Shown one piece after another: positions 46,984 through 58,850 of a stretch of DNA of 64,000 nucleotides. The stretch covers positions 1 through 64,000 of the forward strand of contig WNNJ02002785.1 of the NCBI GenBank assembly GCA_012934845.2, read 5' to 3'. The notes under the pieces are model-generated. The model was not told the DNA's origin and did not search any database. It saw only the letters and a program-made list of their open reading frames with translations. Each line of letters starts with the position of its first letter. Within the stretch, counting starts at the first letter, position 1. The position numbers and the translations under genes were made by a program. The DNA is from Pomphorhynchus laevis (taxonomy: Eukaryota; Acanthocephala; Palaeacanthocephala; Echinorhynchida; Pomphorhynchidae).

Positions 46984-48321
46984 TTGTTATGTTACAATTA
47001 CTACCGCAAGCATTGCTTAGTCATAGCAGCAAAATATGCATTCATGATGAACAAGGTAAGTGGAATTCTTTTCAATTCCACTAAAACGATGCAAAATTCC
47101 TCCAATTTCGAATGGAATTCAACATTTTCAAGTACAGTTTCATCCTTTAACAAGCAAAACAAAGTAAGTAACGTTTGTGATTCTCAAAATGAAGAGGGGT
47201 TACTCCCTCCAGTACCTAAATTAGTAAATCTCGCGATAATCACGGCAATCAAACCGATAGAAAAGCATTGCCTTTTCAAGACATTTCTTCGGGAATTTGC
47301 AATGAAACGTAACAATCGCATTATATTTAACTTGGTTAAAGTACTTGATAACTCTCTAAGAGTATCTTTCACGAGCCACGACATTTTAAAAGAATTTAAC
47401 GAGTACTTTGGGGCTCATATGAAGGATATTGGGACAATTACTTTGAAGCCAATCTTGGCAACTATTAAAATTTCTAACTTCCCTCCTCAGATGGAGGAAG
47501 AAGATCTTAACTTGATTCAGGAAAGATATGATTTAACGAATTTAAGACAACTAAAGGGAAGGGATGGTGCGGACCTTCCAATCGCTTTCTGCTCCGCTGA
47601 ATTGAACAAAGCACAGGTTCTGGCAAATAGTAGAAGTAACCCGTTCCTAGGGTACAACCTTTCCTTCCAGCTGGTTGAACAGGACAACCTCACTTACCCT
47701 CATTGCGGGACTTGTCACAAGTGGAGCCACTGGAAATCTACCTGTTCTGCCACACCTTACTATGGGGTTTGTGGTAATGAGTCCTGTCATCATTTGCTAT
47801 TGGGGGAAAAATGTGCTGCTCCCCCAGTCTGCTCGAATTGCAAGGGAGCACACCCCGCCTGGTCAAGAAGGTGCCAGGTGTTTAAAGATTACAAAAAGAG
47901 TTTTGTCACTCCCTATCAACCGAAATCCTCCTTCGTGGATGCAGCAAAAGGTCATGTCATCGTGGATGGTAGAATGTCTGATGCTGATCTGATGAGGATT
48001 ATGAACAAGAATAAAACCGAAACTATTGCCTCCATGGAGCTTATGATCAAACAGTTAGTTTCATCTCTCTTGGGTGCGGCCCCAGAACCGGTGGCCTCAG
48101 TATTGCAGTCCAGCAAAAAACGCGGCGCCTCCGCTCCGAAAGTCCCACCACTGAAGGTCGGGCGACTGCTGAAGGAAAAGAATACAACGAGGGGAAATGA
48201 AGATATTGCCCAGGGGGCTCCGGCCTCGGATGGGGCTAGTGGCAAGGGGGTGACCCTCTTGCACCTAGTTCTGTCTAGGTTGGCTGCTCCCGTCCAACTG
48301 ATCTGCCACAATGGTGAGTAA
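46984..48321 (+). CDS. LINE copy 2 ORF1, zinc-knuckle protein (445 aa)
   Basis: Open from 46984; the ATG pair at 47044 (MMNKVSG) is a plausible alternative start. It keeps GLLPPVPKLVNL and the Cys clusters YPHCGTCHKWSHWKSTC, CGNESC and CSNCKGAHPAWSRRC. Between these, identity to copy 1 ORF1 is low by eye (roughly half or less). The C-terminal runs past the copy 1 stop position, ending LICHNGE and overlapping the ORF2 start at 48311 by 11 nt; in copy 1 the two ORFs are separated. The first ORF2 ATG thus lies inside the ORF1 end. Confidence 0.85.
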   Translation: MLCYNYYRKHCLVIAAKYAFMMNKVSGILFNSTKTMQNSSNFEWNSTFSSTVSSFNKQNKVSNVCDSQNEEGLLPPVPKLVNLAIITAIKPIEKHCLFKTFLREFAMKRNNRIIFNLVKVLDNSLRVSFTSHDILKEFNEYFGAHMKDIGTITLKPILATIKISNFPPQMEEEDLNLIQERYDLTNLRQLKGRDGADLPIAFCSAELNKAQVLANSRSNPFLGYNLSFQLVEQDNLTYPHCGTCHKWSHWKSTCSATPYYGVCGNESCHHLLLGEKCAAPPVCSNCKGAHPAWSRRCQVFKDYKKSFVTPYQPKSSFVDAAKGHVIVDGRMSDADLMRIMNKNKTETIASMELMIKQLVSSLLGAAPEPVASVLQSSKKRGASAPKVPPLKVGRLLKEKNTTRGNEDIAQGAPASDGASGKGVTLLHLVLSRLAAPVQLICHNGE

Positions 48322-50771
48322 ACCCGAGCCTTTTTCACTGAATATTCTTCAGTGGAATTCGGGAGGTGCTTCTGCCCTTAGACTTTTATCTGGAAGAGAC
48401 GCAGATGTTATAGTCCTTCAGGAGACGCGGTCTATTCGTCTCCCCCAGGACATTACTCGATTTATCCCAAAGCAAATTTGTTCACACTATACTCCGTACA
48501 TAACCCCACCTCACTCCTCTTCATCTCAAGGACTCTTGACCTTAGTTAAGTGCTCCCTAAGATCTTCCCTCCTGCTGAATTACTCTTGTTCAGCCCTGTC
48601 CTGTTTGGTAGTTTCACTCGTTAAGAACGGTAAACGCATCAGTCTAGCCAATGTCTACATCCGTCCAGGGGAGGTCCACAAGAACCGTGCTCTCCTGGAT
48701 GGTATAATTGATGGCGGCTACGACATGGTACTAGGTGACTTTAACGACAGAACTGGTCGTTGGATTAATGCAGCACTCCGCAGAGCCAGGAACGGTTATC
48801 TTATTCATAAACCACCCTCACCCACCTTTCATTGCATATCAACGAATTCACTCCTCGACTTATTACTGATCCATGAGAAGTGGTTGCTAAAACCCTTCTG
48901 TACGGAGCAGTCGCGACAACATCTGTCCACCTCTCATGATCTAATTCGTTGGCGGTTAGAAGAGGATACACTGCTTCGTAGAAGATTCCACTTTGACCCG
49001 ATCAGAGTGGCTTTCTTCCAGGCAGCTATCCAACGCTTCCCCCGAATTGGTAATGAGAGTTTATCCAAATTTAATTCCTACCTCTCTTCGCAAGCTACCG
49101 CGATTTTATCGACTACCTATAAAGGTCGCTTATACAATCCCACTCCGACAAAACTCAAGGTCCTAGCTAAATTGTTGAACCTTCCTAATCTCTCTGCTTC
49201 CGCCAGACAAACCCTCTCGAAGGAATACTGGAGCACTAGATATAGGTTCCAGCTGAGTAGGGATAGGACGAATATTGCTCGTTTGAACCCTTCTCAGTCT
49301 TCCTTTTGGAAGATATTCAAGAAGGAGAAGTTTGTTTGTTGGAAGGATAGGGCCTTGGGCTGGATCGGTAGTATAGGCCTTGATAAAGTTTTAGCGGAGT
49401 CACTATCCTTACACAATTATGGAGCCACGCAATCACCGCAACCAATCCCGCCCTGGGGAGACTTCAGGAGTAGAGACTTATCTGTCACAGATATTCTCAA
49501 CGCCTGGGGGCCTCTTCCGGGCACCTCCAAATCCGTCGCTCCACTATCTTCTCGTGTCTGTCAGCTATTGACAGCCGATCAAAGAAGGGAAGTGGCCGTC
49601 ACAATGCTATTAGCCACCCCATCCGATGTGGCCAGCATCAACATTAGCAAGAGAATTTTTATTCCAAAAAAGTATCCGGTCTCTTGTCCTAAAGACCTGC
49701 GGCCCATTTCGATTCAAAATTCCCTCGTCTCGATCTACGAAAAAGCGCTTGCGCGTAGAATCCGCGATCATTTGATTAGGCGAAATTTAATCCCACCTGG
49801 ATTCCATGGGTTTGTCAATGGTCGCTCGGTCCATTCAGCAGTTGGTGAAGTACATCGGTTTTGTCAGGAGAACAGTCATCAACTAGCTGTGGCTGTTTTC
49901 CTTGATTTTCCGCTGCATTTGATCGCATCTCCATTCCATTTGTTATCTCTTCTCTCAGGTCCCTCGGGTTGCCTGCGAGAATCGTTAACAGGGTGGAGAT
50001 ACTGCTGTACACCAAGCGATTTTATTATGAGGACGACCCTGATGCGCGTCAGTTCTACCCTATTACGGGTGTGCCTCAAGGTTCACCACTTTCTCCAATC
50101 TTATATCTTGCTGCCTCAATTATTCTATTTAAAATATTTAAACGTGAACAACGTCTAGTGGTGTACGCTGATGACACCACAGCCCTGTTCTCTGAACGCA
50201 GGTGTAAATACGTAGTCTCTGACATCAGCCGGTACTTTTCAAGATTAAAAGACCAGCTACCTCAATCTAATCTTATTTTAAACTCCGCAAAATCGCAGGT
50301 GGTAGTTTTTTATTGCTCCCCTGCGACGAAGAAAAAACTTAAGAGACTAGCACTCTCGGCGCTCTCCTCCATATTTGCCTCTGAACCACTCCCTTCCTTC
50401 ACAAGTCGAGTAAAATACCTGGGGTTCACCGTTTCGGTGAACTGGTCGGCGAAAGCCGACCTGGATAGACTCAAACGTATCCTGAAGAGAGCTAGGTGGG
50501 CTCTGAAACGGGCTCAGCATATGTCGTTGAATGGGAAAACCCAGGTACGCCTCTGGGGTACCTGGGCTATCTCGGGATTAGTCTTCTTTTCAAGAGGACG
50601 TCCCCCAGAACAAAGGCTAAGGTTTCTTAAGCTCCTCGTCTCTCGTTTACCCAGTATCGTCCGCACCGATTGGATTCTTCGGGGGTGAGAGACCCCGGGT
50701 GGTTCAATCGGAAAGCGGCGTGTTGGATTGGTTGGGGGGCTCAGATCCCCATGGATTTGAGGCCAGAATAA
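48311..50771 (+). pseudogene. LINE copy 2 ORF2, endonuclease and RT with two frameshifts
   Basis: Frames 48311-50158 and 49969-50688 together cover the whole of ORF2. Endonuclease motifs (VIVLQET, LGDFNDR, STSHDLIRW) and RT motifs (LRPISIQNS, GVPQGSPLSP, YADDTTALF) are all recognisable and nearly the same as copy 1. A one-base loss near 49907 in the motif A region (DFSAAFD in copy 1) shifts the frame. A second one-base loss in a G run near 50685 cuts the C-terminal after WILRG. Both are single-base differences from copy 1, so the copy is young. Confidence 0.85.
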
Positions 50772-50887
50772 TGGTGAAGACTAGACAATGATTATGAAGA
50801 TCTGCTTCGGAACTATTTGTCTTGGACTTTATGTTGTTAATATTTACTTATTTATCCTTTTGTGTTAGTAAGAAAATCTATTATTAT

Positions 50888-53800
50888 TAGTTTCTTTTGT
50901 TGAACAAAAAAATGAAGGGGAGCTTCCTCCTATTCCTAAAACTACAAACTTGGTCATTATTAAACTACTGGTTCCGATTGAAAGAAAGAACTTATTTAAT
51001 GTTTTCTTACGGAATTTCTCACCTCAATTCGAAAATAGAATTATATTTAATTCTGCCAAATATTACGAGAATGAAATCAAGATCTCGTTATATACAGAAA
51101 ACCTAGCAAAGGCATACGTTTGTTATTTTCAAAATAATTACCTCGAAAAAGGTACATTTGACTTCAAACCTATTTAGGCATCGTTGAAGATAAACAATTA
51201 GCCTACGTTTCTCTCAAGTGATGGCATAATCTCACTTGAATAACTGTTCAACATCTCTAAATACGCTTTATAAAGGATAAAAAAGGTAATCATATTCCTA
51301 TAGCCTTGGCTCATGCATCTTTGAAAGACGCGTCGCGGCTTTGGCATTCAAAGTTTAACCCATTTTTGGGACATAATTTGACTTTTACATTACTAAATAC
51401 CGAGTCATTGACTTACCCGCACTGCAGCATCTGTCATCAATGGGGGCACTGGTCCAGCAAATGTATGAGCCCACCAACTTGTGGAATTGGGGTTCCACCG
51501 ATAATCACGAAAAATGTCTGCTCAAAGCAAAGTGCTCCAACTGTAGTGGTGACCACCCAGCGTGGTACCGCGAATGCAGGGTATTCAAAGAATACCAATC
51601 GAGGCACAATGTAAATACCGGCAACGACTTAACTTTTGCTCAAGCTTCTAAACAGACGATAATTGATGCTAATTCTGGCACTAAGTCCAACGACAAAGAT
51701 ATAACATACTACATTGACTGCAGATTAAAAGCAGCGATGTCTTAAGTTGAAGGTATGATTGGTGAATCATTGAGAAATCTGTTACAAAATTTAAACCTAC
51801 CTACCGCAACAATGACTAAGGAACAAAGACAGGAGGAAACCATCAAACAAGAGGACTGGTACATTTCAAACAATCGCAGCTTTAAAACTAGCTAAGAGAG
51901 ACCAGAATAACTGGACTGTGACCAACCCCAGATCTACTATAGTAGATGATGATATAACCGGTGAGCAAGTGCCTCACCCTTGTCAAGCTGAAGGTGTGAA
52001 GAGATACCTTCTCACTCCTGGTTCGGACTAGGAGGAGGCATCTCACTCCAGCTAAATCAATACAATGCAAAGTAATCAAGAACCATTTTCACTGAATATC
52101 CTTTAGTGGAATTTAGGAGGTGCTTTTGCCATAAGCCTGTTATCTGGTAGAGATGCAGATGCTATAGTCCTTCAGAAGACGCGGTCTATCTGGCTCCCTC
52201 AGGACATTACTCGATTTATCCCTAAGCACATCTATACCAACTATACTCCGTACATAACCCCACCTTACTCCTCTTCTTACCAAGGTCTTTTAACCCTAGT
52301 TAAATGCTCCTTAAGATCTTCCCTCCTGTTAAACTAATCTTGTTTAGCCCTGTCTTGTTTAGCTATATCATTTTGTAAAAACGGTAAACGCATCAATATA
52401 GCCAATATCTACATCCGTCCAGGGGAGATTCACAAAAACCGTGGCATCCTGGATCGTATTTTGGGTAGTGGCTATGACATGTTACGTTGTGATTTCAACG
52501 ACAGAACTGGTCGTTAGATTAATGCAGCACTTCGCAGAGACAGGAATGACTATCTTATTCACAAACCACCGTCCCCACCTTTCATTGCTCAACAACAAAT
52601 TCTCTCCTCGACACATTACTGCTTCAAAGATGTAGTTGTTGAGACCCATCTGTTCTAAGCAGTCGCGCCAACAACAGACCACCCCTTATGACCTAATTCG
52701 TTGGCGGATAGAGGAAGATACGTTGCTTAGAAGGAGGTTTCACTTCGATCCCATCAGAGTGGCTTTTTTTCAGGCAGCTATCCAACTCTTCCCCAGGATT
52801 GATAATGAGAGTTTGACTGAATTTAATTCCTACCTATAATCTCAAGCTACCGCGTTACTTTCGACTACCTATAAAGGTCGTATTTACAATCCCACTCTAA
52901 CAAAATTCAAGGTCCTGGCTAAAATGCTTTACCTTCCCAATATCTCTGTTTCCGCCAGACAGCCACTCTCGAATGAATACTGGAGCTCTCGATATAGGTT
53001 CCAGTTGAGCAGGGATAAGGCGAGCCTTGCTCACCTTAATCCTTCTCAGTATTCCTTTTGGAAGATACTCAAGAAAGAGAAGTTTGTCTGCTGGAAGGAT
53101 AGGGATGTGGGTTGGATTGAGAGCATTCCTTTGACAGAACATTGGAAGAGTCATTATCCCTACATAACTATGGATCCACTCAATCTCCCCAACCAATCCC
53201 ATCCTGGGGTGGCTTTAGGATAGGGACTTATCTGTTACAGATATCCTAAACTCTTGGGGTCCACTTCCGGGCACCTCCAAATCCGTCGCTCCACTATCTT
53301 CTCGAGTCTGTCAGCTTTTGACAGCCGATCAGAGAAGATAAGTGGCCGTCACAATGCGTTTAGCCTCACCATCCGATGTAGGCGGCATCAATATTAGTCG
53401 CAGAATTTTTTTCCTAAACGAAATTTGGTATCATGTCCTACAGATCTCCGACCCATTTCGATTCAAAACTCCCTCATTTCCATTTACGAAAACGCGTAAA
53501 ATCCACGACCATCTAAGTAGGCGAAATTTAATTCAACCAGGTTTTCATGGGTACGTAAAAGATCGCTAGGTTTATACAGCAATAGGTGGAGTACATCAGT
53601 TTTGCCAAGATAACATACATCTGCTTGCTGTTGCTGTTTTACTTGACTTTTCTGCTGCATTTGACAGAATTTCCATTCCTTTTGTTATCTCTTCTCTCAG
53701 TTCCCTTGAGTTGCCTGCGAGAATTGTTAACAGGGTAGAAATATTGGTGTATACCGAGCGATTCTTCTATGAGACGACCCTGATGCATGTCAGTTCTACC

Positions 53801-54592
53801 CTATTAGGTGTGCCTCAAAGATCCCCACTTTCTCCATTCTTGTATCTTGCTGCCTCCATTATACTCTACAAAAAATTTTAACGAAATCAACATCTAGTGG
53901 TATACGCTGATGATACCACAGCCCTCTTCTCTGGACGCATGTGCAATGAAGTAGCCTCTGACATCAGCCGTTTCTTTTTAAGATTAAAAGACCAGCTACC
54001 CAAAGACCAGCTTCTTTTTTATGGCCTCTGCCACCAAAAAGAAGCTTAAGAGATTAGCACTCTCTGCGCTCTCCTCCATTTTGCAGAATCAACCACTCCC
54101 TACCTTCACAAGTCGAGTAAAAAAATAGGGTTCGCTATAACAGTGAACTGGTCAGCGAAAGCTGACCTGGATAGACTCAAACGTATCCTGAAAAATCTAG
54201 GTGGGCCCTGAAGCGGGCTCAGTATCTGTTATTGAATGGTAAAACCCAAGTGCGCCTCTGGGTACTTGGGCTATCTCGGGATATGTCTTCTTTCCAAGAG
54301 GACGTCCCCAAGAACAAAGATTAAGGCTCCTCAAGCTCTTCATCTCGCGATTACTGAGCATAGTCCGCCTCGATTGGATTCTTCGGGGAGGGGAGGGTGA
54401 GAGACCCCGGGTAGTTTAATAGGAGAGCGGCGTGATGGATTGGCTGGAGGTCTCAGATCCTTGATGACCTGAGGCCGTGACACAAAAAGTACACCATTAG
54501 CGACCGTCTATCTTGTTGACTCTGTTTTTCTTTTGCATGTTTTTTAACTTCTTTAATGGTTGTATAGTTATTAACAAGACTTTATTATTATA
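50888..54592 (+). mobile_element. LINE copy 3, 5'-truncated and decayed
   Basis: Begins inside ORF1 (NEGELPP-like motif near 50910), directly behind copy 2. ORF1 relics include YPHCSICHQWGHWSSKC (near 51414-51465), a middle knuckle near 51480-51530, and CSNCSGDHPAW (near 51530). ORF2 runs from about 52064 to 54480, with recognisable endonuclease and RT pieces (for example VVYADDTTALFSG near 53895) and many stops and shifts. The 3' end is near 54592 (aagactttattatta). Clearly older than copies 1 and 2. Confidence 0.85.
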
Positions 54593-54816
54593 ATCAGAAC
54601 ATTTAACTTCAAGTTCTTGAGCGTAGATGGCGTTTTCCGCGCTTCACCGGGTTACCGCCTTGGTGAACACTACCCTGAACAATGTTTAACTTCTCAAACA
54701 TTGCAAAACTACTTACATTAATTACTTCTGTAAAAAGCGGATTACAAATGTTAAGATTTGGGCTAGAACGCATGTTATGTGCGAAGACAAGACAGTGATG
54801 TACTTCGATTCCACGA
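54593..54816. other. Spacer between LINE copy 3 and the mariner element
   Basis: Unassigned, GC-richer near 54625-54690. No coding or repeat assignment. Confidence 0.4.
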
Positions 54817-54818
54817 TA

Positions 54819-55644
54819 CAGCCCTTTTCATTTTTATAGTCACTTTTTTCATTTTTATAGTCACCTTTTTTCATTTTTATAGTGACCTTTTTTCATTTTT
54901 GTAGTCTCCCTTTTTTATTAATATTTTTTTCAGACCCTTAAAAATGAATTTCTTTTTTGATGGAAGTAATGAAAATAATACCGATGATAATGATATTGGA
55001 AGCGATTATAATAACGATGGCTTACGTAAAAAAGACAGACTATTAATAGACGTTTAGTAGAGCTTTTTCTAGGATTACTAAATAACGGAATGTCTTTTAA
55101 AGAAATAGTTTCCATACTCAATGCATCCTCAAGAACTATAAAAAGACTTTACAAAAGATATACCGAAGGTGAGTTTGTTGATATGTCTACATTTAGATCT
55201 GGCCCTGAAAAGAAAATCAATACATTAAAAGATTTTTCGTTTGAGAAAAATATTATTGCTTCAGAAATCAGTCCATGTGTTAGCTTAAAATCACATTGCG
55301 AAAAATTAAAACATAATAATGTATGTGGCTCATATTCAGTGCCAACAGTGTTAAGAATAATAAAAAAGATGAATTATTCAAAAGAAAACTTTAACTTTAG
55401 TGCCGATAAATAGAAACAGCAATTCTAACAAAGACATAAGAGCTCAATATGGTACAGCATTTTCTAATATACATGATGATCAATTGATATTTTTAGATGA
55501 GACTGGTTTTAATCTACATTCCTATCAAAGAATGGGATATGAAAATGAAAAAGGTGACTATAAAAATGAAAAATGGTGACTATAAAATTGAAAAATGGTG
55601 ACTATAAAATTGAAAAATGGTGACTATAAAATTGAAAAGGACTG
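54819..55644 (+). mobile_element. Tc1/mariner-like deletion derivative with composite inverted repeats
   Basis: Flanked by TA on both sides (54817-18, 55645-46). Ends begin CAG[C/T]CCTTTTCA. Each end carries three to four tandem copies of a motif of about 20-25 bp (left ttttcatttttatagtcacc, right its complement). The 826-bp element holds only the first part of a transposase. Confidence 0.85.
54943..55600 (+). pseudogene. Truncated Tc1/IS630-type transposase
   Basis: An acidic N-terminal stretch from ATG 54943, then (after a frame change) a helix-turn-helix: LVELFLGLLNNGMSFKEIVS, then ILNASSRTIKRLYKRYTEGE (frame 55090-55413). After another frame change comes the first catalytic motif, QLIFLDETGFNLH (near 55486-55525). 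The second and third catalytic acidic residues are missing: the right repeat array begins shortly after. It binds nothing intact today, and any mobility would depend on a relative elsewhere. Confidence 0.8.
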
Positions 55645-55649
55645 TAGAA

Positions 55650-56760
55650 TCGGTTCAAAAACCGTAAAAGCCGTCCTTTAGAAATCACATTCATGTAATT
55701 ACAAATTTTATAAAGTTAATTTTAATTTCTGATTGATTCTGTTCTGTGCTAATATGGATTTTGCGTTTAAATATAACGTTCATGGATTTTCTCTATAGTT
55801 TAATAGCTCCTTAATTCATCTGTAAAGGAATGTACTATCTGTATATCTTTATTAAATATTTCAATTGTAGTTCCCTTTTTATGGCAACATCATAAAAAAT
55901 AAAATTTTACTAAAATTTTAGAAAAAAATCAATAAGAAACGAACGAAATGAAGCATACATTGTGATGCATCGTCTCAGACGAATTTCCATAGACTTAATA
56001 AGTAATGGTTATCTAGAGCAATTTCAGTCAAATCATGGTCAACTTGAAACCGGAAGAGACAAATAAGGATACTATGATATGTTTTCTAATCTAAACTGCA
56101 CTGGAGAACGGACATATCAAAATGTTTTAAATCAGTGAAAAGAGGAATTTAGTTGTTCTAATGGGCGAGACGATAAAATGTTCATTTGTGTATATGCTTG
56201 TGTTGAGTGGCCTAGATTCTTATAATAACTTTTAGAAATAATTAAAATGAATTTGATAATGACAAAAGATAACAACTACAAACACAACTATAAAATAAAC
56301 CAGGTCTAAACCTAAAGATCGGCTTACTCCAAAAAGAAATAATGAGGATATCGTGAGTGTCGCAATTAAATTTTATCATGGTCAATTAATCTAAAATCGA
56401 TGTTTGTCTCGCTTGTTAGCCAAATGAGTTCATATCTAGTACACGATCTTAGATTAAAATATCCCTGTTCAAGAACAACACATATACATTATGGAAGAAA
56501 TGATAAATGCAAGAGGCCAGATGAAAATAACGTGACAATGAAACAGAAATGTATACTAGCACTAATAGTGAAATCAATTTCACATTTAGTAAGACTAAAA
56601 GGCAGGAGAGCAGACATTAAGAATAAATGGTGACTCAAGACGAAAGTAGTTTAAAACCACTTATTATTATGATCTTGCAATGTCATCGACAATAGTTTTT
56701 CAAAATCCTCTTTCGACTTCGTAAATACGATCATATCTCTTCCTATTTATCAAAACTTAC
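55650..56760. other. No supported gene
   Basis: A 77-codon frame at 56400-56633 has no recognised motif. The sequence is probably mobile-element debris, but I cannot assign it. Confidence 0.35.
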
Positions 56761-56761
56761 A

Positions 56762-57043
56762 TGGCTAAGTATCGAACATCGCGTTCGTTTTCGTCTGCTT
56801 TGTCTAACTTATCGCCTTCTCCATTGTAATTCTCCTTCTTATCTCTATCTGCCAACTCTAAGTGAATCTCGCTATCTTTCTACTCGCCTACGTTCCTGTG
56901 ATTCTCTTCTGCTACACGTACCTCTTCACTCAACCAACTTCGGCCGTCGATTTCTACATATCGCTGCTCTTCTCTTTCGGAATTCCTTACCTGATCATCT
57001 GCGATCATCATCCTCACTCCAATTTTTCAAAAAGCAACTAAAA
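56762..57043 (+). mobile_element. CR1/L2-type LINE ORF2 C-terminal fragment
   Basis: An open frame of 94 codons with no ATG: WLSIEHRVRFRLLCLTYRLL, NSPSYLYL, TRLRSCDSLLLHVP, GRRFLHIAALLFRNSLPDHL, SSSLQFFKKQLK then stop. This is the standard C-terminal of CR1/L2 reverse transcriptases (WLP...R..FKL....YK.LH...P.YL; R.LRS......P......R.F...A...WN.LP..LR...S...FK..L). 5'-truncated but the frame is clean, so it may be fairly young. A different clade from the tandem LINEs. Confidence 0.82.
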
Positions 57044-57599
57044 TAAATGCTACTAAACGAGTATTTTTTCAATCTGTTTCGTTTTTGTGGGCTTGTAAGC
57101 ACAGTCTGTGTCCATTTGTCACATTAAAAAACAATTATATATTATAATTATGTAATATATGTATAGATAATTAATATTGCAAATATTAAAATCGCAAATT
57201 TACAAAAATGGATTAACTGCTAGTTTGTATTCTATACAAAGCCGCATTTCCAAACTGGGAGGCGTGGGCAATTGTCAGAGGTCGAGATTAAACTTTGACT
57301 CGCTTATATGTAAATACAGTTTTATTAATTGCATGCAATAATAACAATTTTGTTTAGAAATGATGTTATCAGTATTTAAAACTTGTCAAAATATAATATA
57401 TGTATACCTTATTTAAAGTATATTTAATAAAGGTAGGTAGGTTGGCGCGAATAAATTTTTTTATTTAGGAAGTCGTGGTAGCATAAAGTTTGAAAACCGC
57501 TGTAGTAAATTGGAATGCACTATTTAAAGTTATCCTATCAAATGCTCATTGTTGATGGTACAATGTATGTTTTGCTAATTTCATTGCTTCATCACTTCA

Positions 57600-57990
57600 T
57601 GCTATTCATCCCTGCGAGACCCACCAATCCTGCTCGAACTGTGGGGGGGAGTCATCCTGCAAGGAGCAGGAAGTTGGGATGTTTAAATGTTTACAAAGCA
57701 AGGTTCTTCAACTCAGGCCCATCGCTGAGGCCTGTTTCTACTTCGATTTCCGTTACTGCCTCCCCCGTATGTGGGATACTGTATTATTAAAGATTGTGGA
57801 CGATCGCATCGCACCCGTTTATAAACAAATGGAAGAACTAATTTCTCATCTTCTTTCGGCCTTATACACAAACAAGACATTGTCAATTTCGACGGTTCAA
57901 GCTTCAAACAAAAGGGGCATCGGCTCACGCCGTCCCTCCCATCAAGATTGGAAAACGTAAAAATATTAACATTGCGAGTTTATTTCTACT
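57600..57990 (+). mobile_element. LINE ORF1 C-terminal fragment
   Basis: Reads QSCSNCGGESSCKEQE-like last-knuckle sequence, then MEELISHLLSALYTNKT and SNKRGIGS, matching the ORF1 tail (LVKSLLGALL; SKKRGASA) of the tandem LINEs. Truncated on both sides. Confidence 0.65.
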
Positions 57991-58079
57991 CTTTCTCAAT
58001 CTACAAAATAAATCACATCTTCAAGTTAAAACATTTAAAGAATAAATAATGTACTAAATTCAAAACACTTTTAAAGAAT

Positions 58080-58850
58080 CGGATGATCATGTTATTCCAA
58101 CATTTATGTTATAAATGGTATCTTTATTGATTCCATGCGCTTGGTCCGTCATTATTTGTCCGATCACTCTTTGTTCCATTTTTCGTCTTTTTGACGTATC
58201 ATTAATATTTTTCATAATTATCGTATAACGGAAAATGTTCGTATCGCAATTATGGAAATTAACACAGTTATCTACTACTGCATCACGTTGCCATAAATTT
58301 GCTTTGACGTCGCTCCGGCGGTTGTTTAGACATCTATTGAATGTTAATCCTGACTCGCCGATGTATTGAGCTGGACATTTTGAGCATTGTCCGAAGTAGA
58401 TGCAAACGACTGACGAACAATCTGTGTTTTCTAGAACTTTATATTTTAGTTCTGTCTGTGAGCTTTGAAAATGGGTTGCTATCTCTACGTTCGCACATCA
58501 TTTTGTTCTGGGACGACTGCATGGTCTACATCCATTAGTTCCTAGCCTTTCACATGATCTCTTTCTTGATAAAATATTGCTTAATTTTCTGCTGCTTTTC
58601 ATGATCACATTGATTGGCCGAATAGGAATGTGATACTTATTACTAGCTTCACGCACGTAAGCACTCAATTCTCTCTAGAGATCATTTAAACCAGGATGAT
58701 ACGTCATGAATATCTTGTTGAGAGGCTCATCAGTGATCGATTGTGGTTTATTATATAATAAAATATTCTTGGATTTTTCTAATGCAGAATTTATAAAACG
58801 TCTTTTGTAACAACGTTTTAATAGATCCACTGTCATACTCATTAGCTGTA
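58080..58850 (-). mobile_element. PLE fragment, RT end, linker and GIY-YIG
   Basis: Minus strand: RT-proximal connector (HIPIRPINVIMKSSRKLSN near 58640-58580), Cys-rich CRPCSRPRTK (near 58530), then GIY-YIG domain with QCSKCPAQYIGESGLTFNR and NNRRSDVKA (58390-58280), NFHNCDTNIF, and the C-terminal GQIMTDQAHGINKDTIYN (near 58150). Broken in places. Joined head to head with the next entry. Confidence 0.78.

Larger units (their letters stand above)
46944..50897 (+). mobile_element. LINE copy 2, full length with few lesions
   Basis: Begins agacacaactgcag right at the 3' end of copy 1 and ends aagaaaatctattattattag. ORF1 is open; ORF2 has two small frameshifts. ORF2 is very similar to copy 1 while ORF1 is strongly divergent. 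Confidence 0.85.
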
